Assembly: GCA_029268515.1 (NCBI GenBank)
Contig: JAQWNP010000011.1
Location: forward strand, 1 to 64,000
Length of the DNA: 64,000 bases
Direction of reading: 5' to 3'
From: Phycisphaerales bacterium
Lineage (GTDB): Bacteria; Planctomycetota; Phycisphaerae; Phycisphaerales; SM1A02
In this document: piece after piece, positions 56,126 to 64,000 of the stretch
Layout of the letters: each line of letters starts with the position of its first letter
Numbering within the stretch: position 1 is the stretch's first letter
The notes under the pieces: model-generated
The model's database searches: none
Told to the model about the DNA's origin: nothing
Seen by the model: the letters and a program-made list of their open reading frames with translations, nothing else
Position numbers and translations under genes: made by a program

Positions 56126-56638
56126 ATGACTCAAACCTGGCTCAATATTGTCCTTTTGAATCCAGAAATTCCCAACAATACGGGAAACATTGGGAGAACT
56201 TGTGCTGCCACAGGTTGCCGGCTGCATCTGATTCATCCTCTGGGCTTCGATCTCTCTGAGAAGGCGCGCCGCCGCGCTGGCCTCGATTATTGGCCACTCG
56301 TTGACTGTATCGAGCATGCCAGTTTCAATGCCTATCTTGAACACGAGCAACCGAAACGGCTGTGGCTTTTGACCACACATGCAACGCGCCCACTATGGGA
56401 AGCAAAGATCGATGCCGGAGATCACTTTCTCTTCGGCAAAGAAACAGCAGGCGTACCGCAAGAGATTCATGATCTTGTCAAAAACAAATGGGGCGAGAAT
56501 GCTCGCCTCACGCTACCAATGGTGAATGATCCACGTGCTCGAAGCTTAAACCTTGCAACGACCGTTTGTGGCGTCGTGTACGAAGCAATGCGTCAGATTC
56601 AACCTGATATCACAACACCACCACACTCGTCACATTAA
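56126..56638 (+). CDS. trmL: tRNA (cytidine(34)-2'-O)-methyltransferase
   Basis: 170 residues, SPOUT fold. It methylates the ribose of the wobble base in tRNA-Leu. Segments LNIVLLNPEIPNNTGNIGRT, LIHPLGFDLSEKARRRAGLDYW, FGKETAGVPQEI and NDPRARSLNLATTV match TrmL (YibK) closely, including the knotted SAM-binding C-terminus. It converges on glyA with 3 bp between the ends. Confidence 0.95.
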   Translation: MTQTWLNIVLLNPEIPNNTGNIGRTCAATGCRLHLIHPLGFDLSEKARRRAGLDYWPLVDCIEHASFNAYLEHEQPKRLWLLTTHATRPLWEAKIDAGDHFLFGKETAGVPQEIHDLVKNKWGENARLTLPMVNDPRARSLNLATTVCGVVYEAMRQIQPDITTPPHSSH

Positions 56639-56641
56639 ATT

Positions 56642-57910
56642 TCAGTGAGGCAATGGAAATGTGTCACACAACGCATGCACTTCGTCGCGCACTTCTTTCG
56701 TAAGCTTTTCATCGCCACTTGCCAGCATGACGCGATCAAGTAGATCTGCAACAATCTCCATCTCTTTGACACCCATGCCACGCGTCGTGAGCGCTGGTGT
56801 TCCAAGACGGAGACCACTGGTCACCATTGGTGGCCTCGGATCATTTGGAATGCCATTTTTGTTCACAATGATGCCCGCATCCTCAAGCCATTGCTCAGCA
56901 TCAGCACCAGTCAACGTAGCGCTTCTTGGCTGAAGATCAACCAACATCAGGTGATTATCTGTACCACCACTACAAAGGCGATAGCCGCGCTGGACCAGCG
57001 CTGCCGCCAACGCTTGCGCATTTTCAACGACCTGCTTGCTATAGGTCTTGAAAGAATGATCAAGGGCTTCCTTGAACGCGACTGCTTTTGCTGCAATGAC
57101 ATGCATCAGCGGCCCACCTTGCGAGCCAGGAAAGACCTTTCGATCAACCTTTTTAGCAATTTCCTCATCATCACAGAGCACCAAGCCACCGCGCGGGCCT
57201 CGTAACGTCTTGTGGGTTGTTGTTGTCACAATATGTGCATGCGGAAACGGTGATGGGTGCACACCAGCGGCCACCAAACCTGCAATGTGCGCGATGTCTG
57301 CCATCAACACTGCTCCAACCTCATCGGCAATCTCACGGAATCGAGCAAAGTCAATCACACGGGAGTAAGCAGAGTAACCACAGATAATCATCTGAGGTTT
57401 ACATTCGCGCGCCTTGGCAGCAATGACATCGTAGTCGAGACATTCTGATTTTGGATCAAGGTCATAGTCAACGATGTTATAAAAGGTGCCCGAGAAATTC
57501 GGCTTGAGCCCATGACTAAGATGACCACCAGACTTAATCGGTAAGCTCAATATGGTGTCACCCGGTGCGCACATTGCCATGAATGCTGCGACATTCGCAT
57601 TGGCTCCACTATGTGGCTGAACATTTGCATAACCGCAGCCAAAGAGCTGTTTCGCTCGCTCTCTTGCAAGATCTTCAATTTGATCGTGAAACTCACAACC
57701 GCCGTAATAACGTTTGCCGGGGTAACCCTCGGCATACTTATTGGTCAGCCACGAACCCATGGTCCGCATGACTGCACCAGAAACATGATTTTCAGATGCA
57801 ATTAATTCCAAAGTTGTTGCCTGGCGGTTGGCCTCAAGAGCCATAAGCTCTGCAACATCGGGATCAAGAGCGGCCAGTTGTTCGACCAGTTTCGCGTCTG
57901 AAGCGTGCAT
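56642..57910 (-). CDS. glyA: serine hydroxymethyltransferase
   Basis: 422 residues from ATG 57910, which has AGGAAA upstream; ATG 57943 would add 11 residues and has no ribosome binding site. It converts serine and tetrahydrofolate to glycine and methylene-THF. [11 protein letters not shown], the PLP region [20 protein letters not shown], the Schiff-base lysine in [15 protein letters not shown] and LKTYSKQ-type helix are all present. Normal length for the bacterial enzyme. Confidence 0.97.
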   Translation of the reverse strand: MHASDAKLVEQLAALDPDVAELMALEANRQATTLELIASENHVSGAVMRTMGSWLTNKYAEGYPGKRYYGGCEFHDQIEDLARERAKQLFGCGYANVQPHSGANANVAAFMAMCAPGDTILSLPIKSGGHLSHGLKPNFSGTFYNIVDYDLDPKSECLDYDVIAAKARECKPQMIICGYSAYSRVIDFARFREIADEVGAVLMADIAHIAGLVAAGVHPSPFPHAHIVTTTTHKTLRGPRGGLVLCDDEEIAKKVDRKVFPGSQGGPLMHVIAAKAVAFKEALDHSFKTYSKQVVENAQALAAALVQRGYRLCSGGTDNHLMLVDLQPRSATLTGADAEQWLEDAGIIVNKNGIPNDPRPPMVTSGLRLGTPALTTRGMGVKEMEIVADLLDRVMLASGDEKLTKEVRDEVHALCDTFPLPH

Positions 57911-58051
57911 GATGGTTTCCTGCTGAAGTATATTATTTGCCATGTCGCTATCCTAACCGACCCCCTCCCCTAGGTAACATGCATCAAGTGCCTTAAGACA
58001 CCCCGATTTTTACCGAAATCTTTATCCTCTCCTGAGTGAGCACCCTGCCTG

Positions 58052-58630
58052 ATGACCGATTGCTATATCAGCTGCAAAACGCCGGTTGGATACTACCGGC
58101 TGTATGCCGCCGACCAATTGGCAGCAAAGGGGCAGCTCAGACCCTTCAGGGCGACTTGGGTTGAGAACGATTTGGAAGTCCCGGCAGCATGGATCGCTCA
58201 TGATGAAATGCTGGCAGAGACCACCAAGATGATTCAAGCCTATCTACTTGGAGAAGATATCGACCCTGCACTGGCTCCATTACCCACGCCGGTGGGTCCC
58301 AAATTTCACCAAAGCTGTTGGGAAGCCCTTCGCACGGTCGGCCGAAGCGAGTGCATCACCTACGGGCAACTCGCCGAATTAGCAGGTGGGCATCGTAACC
58401 AAGCCCGCGCCGTGGGGGCAGCGATGCGAAGCAACCCGCTTCCACTGATCGTCCCTTGCCACCGGGTACTCGCTCAAGATGGAGCCAAATATCGCCTGGG
58501 TGGATACATGGGCGAGCACGAGAACAAATCAAGAGATAGTCTACCACTACAAATTAAACGTTGGTTGCTAAGTCTTGAGGGCACCTTCGATACAAACGAG
58601 ATTTTATTGGAGCGACGCGAATGCGCCTAA
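58052..58630 (+). CDS. methylated-DNA--protein-cysteine methyltransferase
   Basis: 192 residues, O6-alkylguanine-DNA methyltransferase. The acceptor C136 is in IVPCHRVLA; helix-turn-helix with TYGQLAELAGGHRNQARAVG (Arg finger) and the Tyr in KYRLGGYMGEHENK also match. The N-terminal 60 residues are a degenerate RNase-H-like domain, as in Ogt/MGMT. The end overlaps the UDP-glucose dehydrogenase gene by 10 bp, so the two are likely co-transcribed. Confidence 0.94.
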   Translation: MTDCYISCKTPVGYYRLYAADQLAAKGQLRPFRATWVENDLEVPAAWIAHDEMLAETTKMIQAYLLGEDIDPALAPLPTPVGPKFHQSCWEALRTVGRSECITYGQLAELAGGHRNQARAVGAAMRSNPLPLIVPCHRVLAQDGAKYRLGGYMGEHENKSRDSLPLQIKRWLLSLEGTFDTNEILLERRECA

Positions 58631-59946
58631 CAATGGTGGGAACTGGATACGTTGGGCTTGTGACAGGCACATGCCTCGCAGAATCTGGCAACGATGTTTG
58701 TTGCCTTGATATAGATCCTGCGAAGATCAAACTTCTCAAGCAAGGACACTCCCCTATCTATGAACCTGGGCTCTCAGAAATGCTGACCCACAACATAGAA
58801 AGTGATCGCTTGAAGTTTACGACGAATACGAGCGAGGCATACAGTCATGCAGAGGTCATCTTCATCTGTGTCGGAACCCCCACCGATGCAAAGGGTGGCT
58901 CCGATCTATCAGCTGTCTTTGCTGTTGCACGTACGATTGGTGAAGCACTCGACCAAAGGCCCGAGTCAGATGCCCCTATTCTTATCGTGGTGAAGTCGAC
59001 TGTGCCTGTTGGGACAACCCATCAAGTACAAGAAATTATCAGCTCTTGTACAAAGAGACCTTTTCTGATTGCCAACAATCCTGAGTTCCTAAAAGAAGGC
59101 GATGCGATTAGTGATTTCTCAAAACCTGATCGTGTGGTTTGTGGCATTGAGGAACCACGCACAGCGACTCTGCTCGAGCAAATCTACCAACCCTTCGTTC
59201 GACAGGGCCACCCCATTATTATGATGGACATCCTTTCATCAGAGATGGTCAAGTATGCGTCCAATGCAATGCTGGCATGCAAAATTAGTTTCATCAACGA
59301 GATGGCTCATCTTTGCGAACTCTACGGAGCTGATATTTCAAACGTGCGACAGGGTATGTGTAGCGATCATCGCATCGGCAATCAATTCTTCTATCCAGGC
59401 CTTGGATACGGCGGATCATGCTTCCCAAAAGATACGCTTGCTGTCATGCGAATGGGCGAAGAAAAGAACTGGCATTGCCAACTCAACACCGCAGTGCATG
59501 AAGTTAATCAAGCACAGCGGCAGCGCTTCTGGAATCGCATCGAGTCGGTGATGGGCCGTGATTTAAAAGGCAAGAAGATTGCATTCTGGGGCATCTCCTT
59601 CAAGCCACAAACCGATGATATTCGTGAAGCACCAGCGATCAACCTGATTCAACTGGCCATCAAAGCCGGGGCAACCGTCATGGCGTATGACCCTGTGGCA
59701 GGCCCCAATCTTAAAGCCCAACTGCCCCAGGTTGCTCAAGCCAAGGATCTCTATGCGGCCGCAGAAGGTGCCCATGCAGTCATCGTGAGTACGGAGTGGA
59801 ATGAATTTCGCACGCCAGACCTGAAACGGGTACGAAAAACCATGGCTGAGCCACTGCTTTTCGACGGTCGCAACATCTTTGATCCTCACCAAATGAAGGC
59901 AAGCGGATTCGAATATCACTCGATTGGACGGACTTCAATAAGCTGA
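58621..59946 (+). CDS. ugd: UDP-glucose 6-dehydrogenase
   Basis: 441 residues. It oxidises UDP-glucose to UDP-glucuronate for surface polysaccharide. The Rossmann start MVGTGYVGLVTGTCLAESG, the hexamer-building KFISFINEMAH-like helix (CKISFINEMAHLCE), and the active-site C267 in GYGGSCFPKDTLA are clear; the C-terminal UDP-binding domain (FWGISFKPQTDDIREAPA) is complete. It could be a UDP-mannose or UDP-N-acetyl variant; UDP-glucose is the commonest. It starts inside the alkyltransferase gene end. Confidence 0.93.
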   Translation: MRLTMVGTGYVGLVTGTCLAESGNDVCCLDIDPAKIKLLKQGHSPIYEPGLSEMLTHNIESDRLKFTTNTSEAYSHAEVIFICVGTPTDAKGGSDLSAVFAVARTIGEALDQRPESDAPILIVVKSTVPVGTTHQVQEIISSCTKRPFLIANNPEFLKEGDAISDFSKPDRVVCGIEEPRTATLLEQIYQPFVRQGHPIIMMDILSSEMVKYASNAMLACKISFINEMAHLCELYGADISNVRQGMCSDHRIGNQFFYPGLGYGGSCFPKDTLAVMRMGEEKNWHCQLNTAVHEVNQAQRQRFWNRIESVMGRDLKGKKIAFWGISFKPQTDDIREAPAINLIQLAIKAGATVMAYDPVAGPNLKAQLPQVAQAKDLYAAAEGAHAVIVSTEWNEFRTPDLKRVRKTMAEPLLFDGRNIFDPHQMKASGFEYHSIGRTSIS

Positions 59947-59989
59947 AATCCGGCCAACACAAACACATAAGTTGTTCTTGATAAATACC

Positions 59990-60442
59990 TTATGGTTTTA
60001 TAGTGATCTTGTACTTACGTGTATCCGCAGGCGCCTCGCTACCCTCCCAGCTCCGCTGATAGGCGATTTCCACGATCGCATCACCGGCAGCAATCGCTTT
60101 GAGCTCCCACCACTGTTGTCCAGGAACGCCCACCCTCTGTACCCCCGTTTCCTGAGGCGGCAACTGAAAGCCTGAATCTTCCATCTTCAGCAGCGCTGCA
60201 TCCAAAGGAGTCGCAAGTTGCCACTGGAAACCCGTTGTGGGATTGGACTTAGCCCAAATCCAGAAGTTCTCACCAACACGAACTGTTACCTCGCTTGGTG
60301 AATCAGGCGACTTGGCCATCTCAGCTTTCAGCTGCGAACCACTCTGTTGGTGATGATCACATCCACCAACAAGAACCATCAACAGAACCACCGAAAAGAT
60401 GCCCAACAAGATCAGTACACGTAGAAAACAACCAGTACCCAT
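59990..60442 (-). CDS. chagasin-like (I42) protease inhibitor lipoprotein
   Basis: 150 residues. A signal peptide ends in lipobox LVGGC (Cys about 28). The mature part has the inhibitor loops of family I42: the L4 loop NPTTGFQW, GVPGQQWWELKAIAAGDAIV and YQRSWEGSEAPADTRKYKI. Such proteins block papain-like cysteine proteases; anchored as a lipoprotein it would protect the envelope from host or competitor proteases or regulate an own protease. It converges on ugd and is divergent from coxB. Confidence 0.85.
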   Translation of the reverse strand: MGTGCFLRVLILLGIFSVVLLMVLVGGCDHHQQSGSQLKAEMAKSPDSPSEVTVRVGENFWIWAKSNPTTGFQWQLATPLDAALLKMEDSGFQLPPQETGVQRVGVPGQQWWELKAIAAGDAIVEIAYQRSWEGSEAPADTRKYKITIKP

Positions 60443-60587
60443 ATCACCATCTCCATTAAGCTTGTCGCCAGTGACTCATCACACTCAGCTTTGGATCATA
60501 CGCTGAGAACCAATGCCTCTAAATGAGAACAGTTCTCAATTACTTTTCAGGCGATCTTAATCGCGCTTTGAAGTGCCTTGCAGGCAG

Positions 60588-62192
60588 ATGAACAGCAACT
60601 TAGACTGCCTCCCAATGCAGATGCAATTGAGGTTTGCCGGGAACAAACGACAAAGGCCAAAAAGCCCTCAGCGGTTGGCTGGTTTTGGGAAAGCAAGACC
60701 CCTCTGCAATGCACTGCTACTTCTGCCTGCAATCCTTACGATACTGACCGTCCTGATGGGCGCAGACACAATCGTGGCTGAGCCTGATCCTCTTGCAGCG
60801 ATGTATGAAGAAAACCTTCCAGGCGCCAATGCAATCGAACAAAACATGTTTGATACTGGCGGTAGCCCTGCTCGCGAAATTCGCGACTACTACTACTTAC
60901 TATTAGGCATCATCGCCATCATCTTTGTGTTTGTCTGGGGCGTCCTTCTCTACACGATCTTTCGCTTCCGAGCCCGCAAAGAAGATGAGGGCAAAGAACC
61001 ACCACAGAACTACGGCAGTGATCCTGTAGAAGTTGCCTGGACTGTGGCCCCGATGATCATTGTGTTCATTCTTTTCCTGATCACCCTTCGCAGCATTCTG
61101 GTCATCGATAAAACTGAGCGACCACCTGATTCAGTTCACGTCCGCGTGATCGGGCATCAATGGTGGTGGGAATTCATCTACCCTGAAATCAAGACTGCTG
61201 AAGGGCTTCCACTGGCAACAGCCAACGAACTGCATATACCTGCGGGCAAAGACATCTGGTGCACACTCGAATCACAAGATGTGATCCATAGCTTTTGGCT
61301 CCCTTCGCTTTTCGGTAAAAAAGACTGCGTCCCCAATCACGAGAATTTCATTTGGTTTCACGTAGATGATCCAGGGTGGTATGACGGCCAGTGCGTTGAA
61401 TATTGCGGCGCCCAACATGCCAACATGCTCATCCGTGCATATGCACATGAAACTGAAGAATCGTTTAATCAGTGGGTCGAGAAACAATCTCGTAACGGCA
61501 ACAACTTCAACAGTTTCTCACAATTCAAAACATGGCTTGACAATCAAACCAAAACTGAGCCAGCCTATTACAGCGCTCAGCTTCAAGCTTGGAACAGGGA
61601 TATTCCCAATTGGATTCCATTTAGAGACTGGCTCGCGACGCAAAAGAAAGCTTCAGACAACGAGACCATCAAGGAGTGGCTTGCTGACGCAAAGTCTGAT
61701 GATGCCAAGCGTCTCGCGGCCCAACGAAAGAAGAATGAACAAGGCTCGGGCGATGTGATGCGATGGACATTCCGGTCGTTCCGTGCATTGATGCCAAATG
61801 AAGATGTCGATGAATTCAGCCTGAGGACCAATCCACCAGATATCGCTTGGGAAACCATTCGCCCTTGGGCTGAGCAATATGCATTCGTTCAATGGCAAAT
61901 CGGCCACGATGATTTTGCAAAAATGGCCTGCATCAACTGCCATACCATCCGCCAGCCTCCAGGAATTACGCCACAGGCAAACGGTATCTTCGGGCCAGAT
62001 CTCACCCACCTGATGAGCCGAACAGTCATCGGTTCGGGTGCTGCAGCCAATACACCAAGAAACCTATTGAGCTGGGTCCAAAACCCACAAGTCATTAAGC
62101 AGGACTGCCTCATGCCAGACATGCGCATTCCTGAAGATCACATCTGGCACGTCGTGGGCTATCTACGCACGTTGCGGTATCAAGAAAACTAG
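60588..62192 (+). CDS. coxB: cytochrome c oxidase subunit II fused to cytochrome c, with insert
   Basis: 534 residues from ATG 60588 (ATG 60615 possible). Two membrane spans (first after a signal-like LLLPAILTILTVLMG, then IIAIIFVFVWGVLLY and IIVFILFLITLRS), the CuA domain with HQWWWEFIYPEI, the ligands CVEYCGAQHANM, and a C-terminal cytochrome c with CINCH. Between the CuA and heme c domains lies an unusual segment of about 130 extra residues (about 61490-61900) with Trp-rich helices. It begins the oxidase operon; ctaD follows after 9 bp. Confidence 0.95.
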   Translation: MNSNLDCLPMQMQLRFAGNKRQRPKSPQRLAGFGKARPLCNALLLLPAILTILTVLMGADTIVAEPDPLAAMYEENLPGANAIEQNMFDTGGSPAREIRDYYYLLLGIIAIIFVFVWGVLLYTIFRFRARKEDEGKEPPQNYGSDPVEVAWTVAPMIIVFILFLITLRSILVIDKTERPPDSVHVRVIGHQWWWEFIYPEIKTAEGLPLATANELHIPAGKDIWCTLESQDVIHSFWLPSLFGKKDCVPNHENFIWFHVDDPGWYDGQCVEYCGAQHANMLIRAYAHETEESFNQWVEKQSRNGNNFNSFSQFKTWLDNQTKTEPAYYSAQLQAWNRDIPNWIPFRDWLATQKKASDNETIKEWLADAKSDDAKRLAAQRKKNEQGSGDVMRWTFRSFRALMPNEDVDEFSLRTNPPDIAWETIRPWAEQYAFVQWQIGHDDFAKMACINCHTIRQPPGITPQANGIFGPDLTHLMSRTVIGSGAAANTPRNLLSWVQNPQVIKQDCLMPDMRIPEDHIWHVVGYLRTLRYQEN

Positions 62193-62201
62193 CCGACCTA
62201 T

Positions 62202-63881
62202 ATGAGCACCATGAGCCATCCACCCTCGACCCCTAATTTGATCAAGGACCGTCCGTCTAAGGTGACGACGTTGCATTCCTGGATTATCACGGTCGACCAT
62301 AAGAAACTCGGCCTCATGTATTGCATGACCGCCCTGCTCTTCTTCGTCATTGCTGGCTTCGAGGCAATGATGATCCGGTGGCAGCTGTTCATTCCAGACA
62401 ATGACATCATTGTCACGCAGGTCTATAACGAATTCATGACCATGCACGGCACCACGATGGTCTTCTTCGTTGGCATGCCCATGCTTACTGGCTTTGCAAC
62501 CTATCTCATTCCATTAATGGTCGGCGCCCGTGACATGGCGTTCCCACGCCTCAATGCGCTTGGCTTCTGGCTCACCTTCTTTAGTGGCATCCTGCTTTAC
62601 TCAAGCTTCTTTATGGCACCTGCCCTCTATGCGTCTGGCGCCGCTCCAGATTTTGGATGGTTCGCGTACGCACCGCTGACAGCCAAGACGTTCGATCGTG
62701 GCCACACTGTTGACTACTGGATCTTTGCAATAACACTCAGTGGCTTTGGCACGATGATCGCTGGCACGAACATCATTACCACAACACTATGCATGCGTTG
62801 TAAGGGCATGAAGCTTTCGAAGATGCCTTTGTTTGTCTGGATCATGCTCACCGATGCCGTGCTGATGGTGGTGGGCATTCCACCGCTCACTGCGGCGCAA
62901 GCCATGCTACTGATGGACCGTGAACTGGGCGCCCACTTCTTTGATGTCAACGCAGGTGGCTCTGCCATTTTCTGGCAACACCTTTTCTGGTTCTTTGGCC
63001 ATCCGGAGGTCTATATTCTCATCTTGCCGGCATTTGCGATTGCTTCGGAAGTGATCCCGGTGTTCTCGCGCAAGGTTATTTTTGGCTATCCGTTAATGGT
63101 TGCTGCAACCGTAGGCATTGCGTTTATTGCGCTCGGTGTATGGGTGCACCACATGTTCGCTGTTGGATTAAGCCCTGCTATTAATGCAATTTTCAGTGGC
63201 ACCACATTCTTAATATCAATACCAACTGGCATTAAGATCTTTACATGGATGGCAACCATGTATGGCGGACGTTTGAAATTCGATACGCCAATGCTCTTCC
63301 TCACAGCCTTCCTTGGACTGTTCACTGTTGGTGGTCTCACCGGCATTACGCTCGCTTCAGTACCAGCTGACTGGCAACTTCACGACACCTATTATGTGGT
63401 TGGCCACTTCCATTATGTCCTCTTCGGCGGCCTCATCTTTGCCGTCTTTGGTGGCATGTACTACTGGTATCCCAAGGTCACTGGCCGGCTGATGAGTGAA
63501 AAGCTAGGAAAGTGGAACTTCTGGATCTTCTTCATCTCGTTTAACCTCACCTTCTTCCCGATGCACATTGCCGGCTTACTCGGCATGCCCAGACGTATCT
63601 ATACCTACGAAGCTGGACATGGCTGGGAGCTCTGGAACATGCTGTCTTCAGTTGGCGCTTTCATGCAGATGATTGCGGTTGCGATATTCGTTTGGAATGC
63701 CATTGCCTCACTCAAACGAGGCAAAGTTGCAGGGCCAGATCCTTGGGATGCATGGACACTTGAATGGGCGACCACGTCACCACCACCTGAATACAACTTC
63801 GAAGAAATACCAACCGTGCGAAGCCGAAGACCGCTCTGGGATCTCAAGCACCCAGAAGATCCAGATTGGAAGTACGAATGA
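62202..63881 (+). CDS. ctaD: cytochrome c oxidase subunit I
   Basis: 559 residues, 12 membrane spans. Catalytic heme-copper subunit. Heme a ligand in FMTMHGTTMVF, CuB and cross-link ligands in FWFFGHPEVYI and GVWVHHMF, the K-pathway Lys region TSLISIPTG-like (TFLISIPTGIKIF), and the heme ligands in HDTYYVVGHFHYVLFGG. All active residues seem present. Its TGA overlaps the next ATG, so subunit III is translationally coupled. Confidence 0.97.
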   Translation: MSTMSHPPSTPNLIKDRPSKVTTLHSWIITVDHKKLGLMYCMTALLFFVIAGFEAMMIRWQLFIPDNDIIVTQVYNEFMTMHGTTMVFFVGMPMLTGFATYLIPLMVGARDMAFPRLNALGFWLTFFSGILLYSSFFMAPALYASGAAPDFGWFAYAPLTAKTFDRGHTVDYWIFAITLSGFGTMIAGTNIITTTLCMRCKGMKLSKMPLFVWIMLTDAVLMVVGIPPLTAAQAMLLMDRELGAHFFDVNAGGSAIFWQHLFWFFGHPEVYILILPAFAIASEVIPVFSRKVIFGYPLMVAATVGIAFIALGVWVHHMFAVGLSPAINAIFSGTTFLISIPTGIKIFTWMATMYGGRLKFDTPMLFLTAFLGLFTVGGLTGITLASVPADWQLHDTYYVVGHFHYVLFGGLIFAVFGGMYYWYPKVTGRLMSEKLGKWNFWIFFISFNLTFFPMHIAGLLGMPRRIYTYEAGHGWELWNMLSSVGAFMQMIAVAIFVWNAIASLKRGKVAGPDPWDAWTLEWATTSPPPEYNFEEIPTVRSRRPLWDLKHPEDPDWKYE

Positions 63882-64000
63882 GTGCCTCTGAATATCCTCC
63901 AGTCACAAGCGTCAGCGCCGCGGCTGTTCAGATGGCCGGCGATGACGGCACTGGCCGCCCTTCGCATCGCCTGGTCGGCATGATCTGCTTCCTCGCAAGT
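63878..64000 (+). CDS. ctaE: cytochrome c oxidase subunit III, 3' truncated by window end
   Basis: First 41 codons only. The reading frame starts at ATG 63878, overlapping the ctaD stop as ATGA. After a polar start (MSASEYPPVTS) it reaches HRLVGMICFLAS, which fits the beginning of subunit III where HRxGMxLFLASE is conserved. The gene continues beyond 64000. Identification rests on this motif and the operon position. Confidence 0.8.
   Translation, partial: MSASEYPPVTSVSAAAVQMAGDDGTGRPSHRLVGMICFLAS

Noticed and set aside
55757-56380. 207-codon reverse-strand frame across the EF-G-trmL gap
   Set aside because: It runs antisense through both trmL and the start of the EF-G-like gene, shows no family features, and most of it is explained as a shadow of trmL.

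Overview
The window looks like a stretch of bacterial chromosome from a planctomycete, most likely class Phycisphaerae or a close relative. The best single marker is the 77-residue basic protein at 32044-32277, which resembles the short basic protein family I recall as shared by Planctomycetes, Verrucomicrobia and Chlamydiae (TIGR04137). Supporting hints are the long kinesin-light-chain-type TPR protein at the left edge, tandem TlpA-like thioredoxins with large N-terminal domains, a CdsZ-type coiled-coil/zinc-ribbon protein, an EF-G-like paralogue, and conserved genes scattered among lineage-specific ones. This placement is inference; no rRNA gene is present.

Layout. 1-2276: C-terminal part of a TPR-array protein. 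2641-7114: two nitrilase-superfamily amidohydrolases flanking a PD-(D/E)XK-like protein on the other strand, then a membrane-anchored repeat protein and a small tail-anchored protein. 7122-12395: housekeeping genes rnc, rpmH (only 44 codons), aroK, a Fur-family regulator, ilvC, uppP and a TSUP permease. 12458-14839: a two-gene polysaccharide cassette (polysaccharide deacetylase and GT4 glycosyltransferase) between two copies of a 97-bp repeat that reproduces the ligA-TSUP gene junction. 14911-27820: mainly reverse-strand genes: ligA, two TlpA-like proteins, cinA-folK, pyk, a membrane-anchored solute-binding protein and pyrF, plus dacB on the plus strand. 28003-30076: a translationally coupled DUF971, hotdog and glycosyltransferase set, followed by a structured intergenic region that ends in a strong terminator and may be a small RNA. 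30468-41392: a small lipoprotein, an aminotransferase, the small basic protein, acpS, moaE, nth, recX, rhodanese, cdsA and cdsZ. 41478-46359: nrdR, thrS and infC (apparently starting at AUC) and a metallophosphatase. 46367-55821: a MATE transporter, a divergent MDR protein, HEAT and TPR-like envelope proteins, an MBL hydrolase, a DUF885 peptidase and an EF-G-like GTPase. 56126-64000: trmL, glyA, an O6-alkylguanine methyltransferase, UDP-glucose dehydrogenase, a chagasin-like lipoprotein, and the start of a cytochrome c oxidase operon (coxB fused to cytochrome c, ctaD, truncated coxC).

How the genes work together. Envelope themes recur: uppP and dacB (peptidoglycan), UDP-glucose dehydrogenase with two GT4 glycosyltransferases and a polysaccharide deacetylase (surface polysaccharide), cdsA (phospholipid), several lipoproteins and TlpA-type secreted thioredoxins. 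Information processing is represented by rnc, rpmH, ligA, nth, recX, nrdR, thrS, infC, trmL and the EF-G paralogue. Aerobic respiration is shown by the terminal oxidase.

Most notable: the repeat-flanked glycan cassette (12361-14936), the multi-helix RNA candidate (30092-30293), the AUC start of infC (44721), and several conserved enzymes with changed key residues (RNase III, endonuclease III cluster spacing, MDR zinc site, Fur without CxxC). No tRNA, rRNA, CRISPR array, transposase or integrase was recognised.
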